DNA from: Streptomyces sp. NBC_00576
GTDB taxonomy: Bacteria; Actinomycetota; Actinomycetes; Streptomycetales; Streptomycetaceae
NCBI RefSeq assembly: GCF_036345175.1
Contig: NZ_CP107780.1
Location: forward strand, 8,556,001-8,620,000
Length of the DNA stretch: 64,000 nucleotides
Reading direction: 5' to 3'
Of the stretch, positions 59,872-64,000 are shown one piece after another. Below the pieces are notes generated by a model, which searched no databases, was not told the DNA's origin, and worked only from the letters and a program-made list of their open reading frames with translations. Every line of letters starts with the position of its first letter. Within the stretch, counting starts at the first letter, position 1. A program made the position numbers and the translations under genes.

Positions 59872-60659
59872 TGAAATACGACGGCGAGGATCGGGAGGCC
59901 CCCACGGGCGCCCCCCAGGAGGAACTCGCGACCGGTGAGCGCTCGACGCGCAACCGGGTCGCGCGATCCATCCTGGACCACGGTCCGTCGACCGTCGCCG
60001 AGCTCGCCGGACGCCTGGGCCTGACCCATGCGGCCGTACGGCGTCACCTTGACGCGCTGGTCGCCGACGACGTCGTACAACCGCGTGAGCAGCGGGTCTA
60101 CGGGGCGCGTACCCGTGGCCGGCCCGCCAAGGCCTTCGCGCTCACCGACTGTGGACGCGACGCCTTCGACCAGTCGTACGACAAGCTCGCCGCCGACGCG
60201 CTGCGCTGGATCGCGGCTCGCGAAGGCGGCGACGAGGCGGTTCTCGCCTTCGCGCGCGCCCGGATCGCCGAGCAGGCCGAGGGCTACCGCAAGGCGATCG
60301 AGGCCGCCGACCCCGAGGAACGCGCCGAAGCCCTGGCCAAGGCCCTGAGCGTCGACGGGTACGCTGCTACGGCGCGCAGCGCACCGGTCGGAGAGCAGCT
60401 CTGCCAGCACCACTGCCCGGTGGTCCATGTCGCGGAAAAGTTCCCGCAGCTCTGCGAGGCGGAGACCGAGATCTTCTCCCAGCTGCTCGGAACGCATGTC
60501 CAGCGGCTCGCGACCATCGCCCACGGCGACGGTGTGTGCACGACGTTCATCCCAAGGGCCTCACCCGCCTCTGCTTCACCTGCTCCACCGTTGTCTGCAC
60601 AGTTGTCCACTGCCACCCATAAGGCATCTGCACGTACCGCCGGGAGGAACCCAGCATGA
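59871..60659 (+). CDS. sufR: SufR, iron-sulfur-dependent repressor of the suf operon
   Basis: A 262-residue regulator. The N-terminal winged helix (RSILDHGPSTVAELAGRLGL, HAAVRRHLDALVADDVV) is followed by a dimer and cluster domain with Cys178, Cys182, Cys195 and Cys223; Cys182-X12-Cys195 in HCPVVHVAEKFPQLC resembles the family Fe-S ligands. Holo-SufR represses suf when clusters are plentiful. The GTG at 59871 is preferred since it overlaps the SufR operator; a GTG at 59799 or ATG at 59802 is also in frame. A Ser/Ala/Thr-rich tail follows Cys223. It overlaps sufB by 4 bases (ATGA). Confidence 0.92.
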   Translation: MKYDGEDREAPTGAPQEELATGERSTRNRVARSILDHGPSTVAELAGRLGLTHAAVRRHLDALVADDVVQPREQRVYGARTRGRPAKAFALTDCGRDAFDQSYDKLAADALRWIAAREGGDEAVLAFARARIAEQAEGYRKAIEAADPEERAEALAKALSVDGYAATARSAPVGEQLCQHHCPVVHVAEKFPQLCEAETEIFSQLLGTHVQRLATIAHGDGVCTTFIPRASPASASPAPPLSAQLSTATHKASARTAGRNPA

Positions 60660-62080
60660 CGCTCCCCATCGAGGAGACCGCCCACCCCGAGCTCGAAGGC
60701 CTGGGCACGTACGAATACGGCTGGGCCGACTCCGACGTGGCCGGTGCCTCTGCCAAGCGCGGCATCAACGAGGACGTCGTCCGCGACATCTCGGCGAAGA
60801 AGTCCGAGCCGGAGTGGATGACCAAGCTGCGCCTCAAGGGCCTGCGCCTCTTCGACAAGAAGCCCATGCCGAACTGGGGCTCGGACTTGTCGGGCATCGA
60901 CTTCGACAACATCAAGTACTTCGTGCGTTCCACGGAGAAGCAGGCGGAGTCCTGGGAGGACCTGCCCGAGGACATCAAGAACACGTACGACAGGCTCGGC
61001 ATCCCCGAGGCGGAGAAGCAGCGCCTCGTCGCCGGTGTCGCGGCCCAGTACGAGTCCGAGGTCGTCTACCACCAGATCCGTGAGGACCTGGAGGAGCAGG
61101 GCGTCATCTTCCTCGACACCGACACCGCGCTGAAGCAGCACCCGGAGCTCTTCAAGGAGTACTTCGGGACCGTCATCCCCGTCGGCGACAACAAGTTCGC
61201 GTCGCTGAACTCGGCGGTGTGGTCGGGCGGCTCCTTCATCTACGTGCCCAAGGGCGTGCAGGTCGAGATCCCGCTCCAGGCCTACTTCCGTATCAACACG
61301 GAGAACATGGGCCAGTTCGAGCGGACCCTGATCATCGTCGACGAGGGTGCCTACGTGCACTACGTCGAGGGTTGTACGGCGCCGATCTACAAGTCGGACT
61401 CGCTGCACAGCGCGGTCGTCGAGATCATCGTCAAGAAGAACGCCCGCTGCCGTTACACGACCATCCAGAACTGGTCGAACAACGTCTACAACCTGGTCAC
61501 CAAGCGCGCTGTGGCGTACGAGGGCGCGACCATGGAGTGGATCGACGGCAACATCGGCTCCAAGGTGACGATGAAGTACCCGGCCGTCTACCTGATGGGC
61601 GAGCACGCCAAGGGCGAGACCCTCTCCATCGCCTTCGCGGGCGAGGGCCAGCACCAGGACGCCGGCTCCAAGATGGTCCACATGGCGCCGAACACCTCCT
61701 CCAACATCGTGTCGAAGTCCGTGGCACGCGGTGGCGGCCGTACGTCCTACCGCGGTCTCGTCGAGATCGGCGAGGGCGCCCACGGCTCCAAGTCCAACGT
61801 GCTGTGCGACGCGCTGCTGGTGGACACCATCTCCCGCTCCGACACGTACCCGTACGTCGACGTCCGCGAGGACGACGTGTCCATGGGCCACGAGGCGACC
61901 GTCTCCAAGGTCTCCGACGACCAGCTCTTCTACCTGATGAGCCGCGGTCTGTCCGAGTTCGAGGCGATGGCGATGATCGTGCGCGGCTTCGTCGAGCCGA
62001 TCGCCAAGGAACTGCCCATGGAGTACGCGCTCGAACTCAACCGGCTGATCGAGCTCCAGATGGAAGGATCGGTCGGCTAG
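60656..62080 (+). CDS. sufB: Fe-S cluster assembly protein SufB
   Basis: A 474-residue scaffold subunit of the SufBCD complex. The beta-helix core is recognised by SLNSAVWSGGSFIYVPKGVQ, RTLIIVDEGAYVHYVEGCTAPIY with the family Cys, RYTTIQNWSNNVYNLVTKRA and NTSSNIVSKSVARGGGRTSYRGLV. The C-terminus has AMAMIVRGFVEPIAKELPMEYALELNRLI. It overlaps sufR by 4 bases and lies 57 nt before sufD in the operon. Confidence 0.97.
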   Translation: MTLPIEETAHPELEGLGTYEYGWADSDVAGASAKRGINEDVVRDISAKKSEPEWMTKLRLKGLRLFDKKPMPNWGSDLSGIDFDNIKYFVRSTEKQAESWEDLPEDIKNTYDRLGIPEAEKQRLVAGVAAQYESEVVYHQIREDLEEQGVIFLDTDTALKQHPELFKEYFGTVIPVGDNKFASLNSAVWSGGSFIYVPKGVQVEIPLQAYFRINTENMGQFERTLIIVDEGAYVHYVEGCTAPIYKSDSLHSAVVEIIVKKNARCRYTTIQNWSNNVYNLVTKRAVAYEGATMEWIDGNIGSKVTMKYPAVYLMGEHAKGETLSIAFAGEGQHQDAGSKMVHMAPNTSSNIVSKSVARGGGRTSYRGLVEIGEGAHGSKSNVLCDALLVDTISRSDTYPYVDVREDDVSMGHEATVSKVSDDQLFYLMSRGLSEFEAMAMIVRGFVEPIAKELPMEYALELNRLIELQMEGSVG

Positions 62081-62137
62081 GCGCCGGTCGTCGTCCCATC
62101 AAGCCACTTACGCAGGAAAGAGAGCAGACCGACAGCC

Positions 62138-63325
62138 ATGGCTGAGGCCCAGAACATCCCGGTGGGATCCACCACCGCCGGCTCGATCGCGGTGGCCGCT
62201 GCCGCCGAGTCGACCGTCGCGACGCGCATGAGCGCGCCGCCGTCCTTCGACGTGGCGGACTTCCCCGTCCCCCACGGGCGCGAGGAGGAGTGGCGGTTCA
62301 CCCCGCTGGAGCGACTGCGCGGGCTGCACGACGGCACCGCGGTCGCCACCGGCACCGGTGTGAAGGTGGACGTCCAGGCACCCGCGGGCGTCACCGTCGA
62401 AGCCGTCGGCCGTGACGACGCGCGCCTCGGGCGGGCCGGCACCCCCGTGGACCGCGTCGCCGCCCAGGCGTACTCCGCCTTCGAGGTGGCCGGTGTGATC
62501 ACCGTCCCCAAGGAGACGGTCCTCACCGAGCCGATCCGCGTCGCCGTGCACGGCGAGGGCGGTGTGGCCTACGGCCACCAGGTCATCGAGCTGGGCGCCT
62601 TCGCCGAAGCCGTCGTCGTCCTCGACCACACCGGTGACGCCGTGCTCGCCGCCAACGTCGAGTACGTCCTCGGCGACGGCGCCAAGCTCACTGTCGTCTC
62701 CGTCCAGGACTGGGACGACCAGGCCGTGCACGTCGCCCAGCACAACGCGCTGATCGGCCGCGACGCCACCTTCAAGTCCTTCGTGGTCACCTTCGGCGGC
62801 GACCTCGTACGCCTCCACCCGCGTGTCTCCTACGCCGGCACCGGTGGCGAGGCCGAGCTGTTCGGCCTGTACTTCACGGACGCCGGCCAGCACCAGGAGC
62901 ACCGCCTCCTGGTCGATCACAACACGCCGCACTGCAAGTCGAACGTGGCCTACAAGGGCGCGCTCCAGGGCGAGGGCGCCCACGCGGTGTGGATCGGCGA
63001 CGTGCTGATCGAGGCCAAGGCCGAGGGCACCGACACCTACGAGATGAACCGCAACCTGGTTCTCACGGACGGCGCCCGCGTGGACTCCGTACCGAACCTC
63101 GAGATCGAGACCGGTGAGATCGTCGGCGCCGGGCACGCGAGTGCCACCGGGCGGTTCGACGACGAGCAGCTGTTCTATCTGATGGCCCGCGGTATCCCGG
63201 CAGACGAGGCCCGCCGACTGGTCGTCCGCGGTTTCTTCGCCGAACTGGTCCAGCAGATCGGTGTCGACGACATCGAGCAGCGCCTTCTCACGAAGATCGA
63301 CGAGGAGCTGGAGGCGTCCGTCTGA
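62138..63325 (+). CDS. sufD: Fe-S cluster assembly protein SufD
   Basis: A 395-residue SufB paralogue and partner. The body has PHGREEEWRFTPLERLRGLHD, a beta-helix with LFGLYFTDAGQHQEHRLLVDHN, TPHCKSNVAYKGALQGEGAHAVWIGDVLI and LEIETGEIVGAGHASATGRFDDEQLFYLMARGI. The His in HCKSN belongs to the conserved interface with SufB. It ends 1 base into the Rieske gene (TGATG overlap), so the two are coupled. Confidence 0.96.
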   Translation: MAEAQNIPVGSTTAGSIAVAAAAESTVATRMSAPPSFDVADFPVPHGREEEWRFTPLERLRGLHDGTAVATGTGVKVDVQAPAGVTVEAVGRDDARLGRAGTPVDRVAAQAYSAFEVAGVITVPKETVLTEPIRVAVHGEGGVAYGHQVIELGAFAEAVVVLDHTGDAVLAANVEYVLGDGAKLTVVSVQDWDDQAVHVAQHNALIGRDATFKSFVVTFGGDLVRLHPRVSYAGTGGEAELFGLYFTDAGQHQEHRLLVDHNTPHCKSNVAYKGALQGEGAHAVWIGDVLIEAKAEGTDTYEMNRNLVLTDGARVDSVPNLEIETGEIVGAGHASATGRFDDEQLFYLMARGIPADEARRLVVRGFFAELVQQIGVDDIEQRLLTKIDEELEASV

Positions 63326-63654
63326 TGGCTGCCTCTCCGACGTTCGTACGCGCCTGCGGGCTGAGCGAGCTGGACGAGGACACCCCCAAGCGGGTGGAAC
63401 TCGACGGCACGCCGGTCTCGGTCGTCCGTACCGAGGGGGAGGTGTTCGCGATCCACGACATCTGCTCGCACGCGAACGTCTCGCTCTCCGAGGGCGAGGT
63501 GGAGGACTGCCAGATCGAGTGCTGGCTGCACGGCTCCAGCTTCGACCTCCGCACCGGCAAGCCGTCCGGCCTTCCCGCGACGCGCCCTGTCCCCGTATAC
63601 CCCGTAAAGATCGAAGGGGACGATGTGCTCGTCTCCCTCACCCAGGAGTCCTGA
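63325..63654 (+). CDS. Rieske-type [2Fe-2S] ferredoxin of the suf operon
   Basis: A 109-residue single-domain Rieske protein. The two ligand pairs are CSHANVSLSEG and CWLHGSSFDLRTGKP, in the Cys-X-His...Cys-X2-His order. The size and lack of a membrane anchor make it a soluble electron carrier like the ferredoxins of aromatic dioxygenases. Its place between sufD and sufC is conserved in actinobacteria; a role in cluster assembly or as an indicator of it is inferred. It overlaps sufD by 1 base. Confidence 0.93.
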   Translation: MAASPTFVRACGLSELDEDTPKRVELDGTPVSVVRTEGEVFAIHDICSHANVSLSEGEVEDCQIECWLHGSSFDLRTGKPSGLPATRPVPVYPVKIEGDDVLVSLTQES

Positions 63655-63661
63655 GGCACCC

Positions 63662-64000
63662 ATGGCAACGCTTGAAATCCGAGACCTGCACGTCACCGTC
63701 GAGGCCGACAACGCCACGAAGGAGATCCTCAAGGGTGTCGACCTGACCGTGAAGCAGGGCGAGACGCACGCCATCATGGGCCCCAACGGCTCCGGCAAGT
63801 CGACCCTCGCCTACTCGCTCGCGGGTCACCCGAAGTACACGATCACCAGCGGCACCGTGCTGCTCGACGGCGAGGACGTCCTTGAGATGTCCGTCGACGA
63901 GCGCGCCCGCGCGGGCCTGTTCCTGGCGATGCAGTACCCGGTCGAGATCCCCGGCGTCTCCGTCTCCAACTTCCTTCGTACGTCCGCCACCGCCATCCGC
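63662..64000 (+). CDS. sufC: Fe-S assembly ATPase SufC (partial, cut by window end)
   Basis: The first 113 codons of SufC. It begins MATLEIRDLHVTVEADNATK and has the Walker A GPNGSGKSTLAYSLAGHP, with LFLAMQYPVEIPGVSVSNFL, where the Gln of the Q-loop lies. The signature and Walker B lie beyond the window. SufC is the ABC-type ATPase that drives SufBCD. It starts 7 nt after the Rieske gene. The frame has no stop up to base 64000. Confidence 0.95.
   Translation, partial: MATLEIRDLHVTVEADNATKEILKGVDLTVKQGETHAIMGPNGSGKSTLAYSLAGHPKYTITSGTVLLDGEDVLEMSVDERARAGLFLAMQYPVEIPGVSVSNFLRTSATAIR

Overview
The window is core chromosome of a Streptomyces or a very close relative. The DNA is very GC-rich, GTG starts are common, third codon positions are almost always G or C, and the gene order is the streptomycete one: uvrB, uvrA, uvrC-rapZ-yvcK-whiA, then gap-pgk-tpiA-secG, the tkt-tal-zwf-opcA-pgl pentose-phosphate operon, the haem A genes ctaB and ctaA, and the suf iron-sulfur operon. 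The sporulation regulator WhiA, a mycothiol-type isomerase and an RbpA-family protein fit this. I saw no tRNA, rRNA, insertion sequence, prophage or CRISPR array.

Layout. 1-4100: a truncated psuG remnant, a VOC protein, an MFS pump, the DNA alkyl-transferase ogt and an MHYT sensor. 4100-14300: uvrB, a TerD pair, a Mn riboswitch with terC, a Ca/H antiporter, an MHS symporter and an S66 peptidase. 14300-19100: aroQ, a three-gene polar amino-acid ABC importer, an MBL hydrolase and a mycothiol-dependent-type enzyme. 19200-31100: uvrA, a LacI/PfkB pair with a 44-bp operator-like palindrome, an HTH regulator, and the overlapping uvrC-rapZ-yvcK-whiA operon. 31200-41600: a secreted M14 carboxypeptidase, the lower-glycolysis cluster, secG, an RbpA paralogue, an MFS pump and pgi. 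41700-53300: the minus-strand pentose-phosphate operon, ctaB, small or poorly known genes, and ctaA. 53400-59700: a secreted triple-repeat protein, a giant transmembrane BTAD regulator and an ABC-2 exporter pair. 59800-64000: sufR-sufB-sufD-Rieske-sufC, the last cut by the window end.

A regulatory theme links scattered genes. Six promoters carry the actinobacterial RecA-independent DNA-damage element (RecA-NDp/PafBC type, TTGTCAGTGGC-N6-TAnnnT): ogt, uvrB, uvrA, uvrC (degenerate), a TerD gene and an MFS exporter. At ogt, uvrB and uvrC the -10 lies 7 nt before the ATG, so these mRNAs are probably leaderless. The exporter and TerD gene are candidate new members of that response.

Other points to follow up: the yybP-ykoY riboswitch whose P1 3' strand is exactly complementary to the terC ribosome-binding site; a one-component regulator joining a SARP-type DNA-binding region, a membrane segment, a seven-bladed propeller and an oligopeptide-binding domain; a 33-bp duplication that inserted a translationally coupled 31-codon ORF between the two ABC-2 genes; and an iron box plus a SufR operator upstream of suf.
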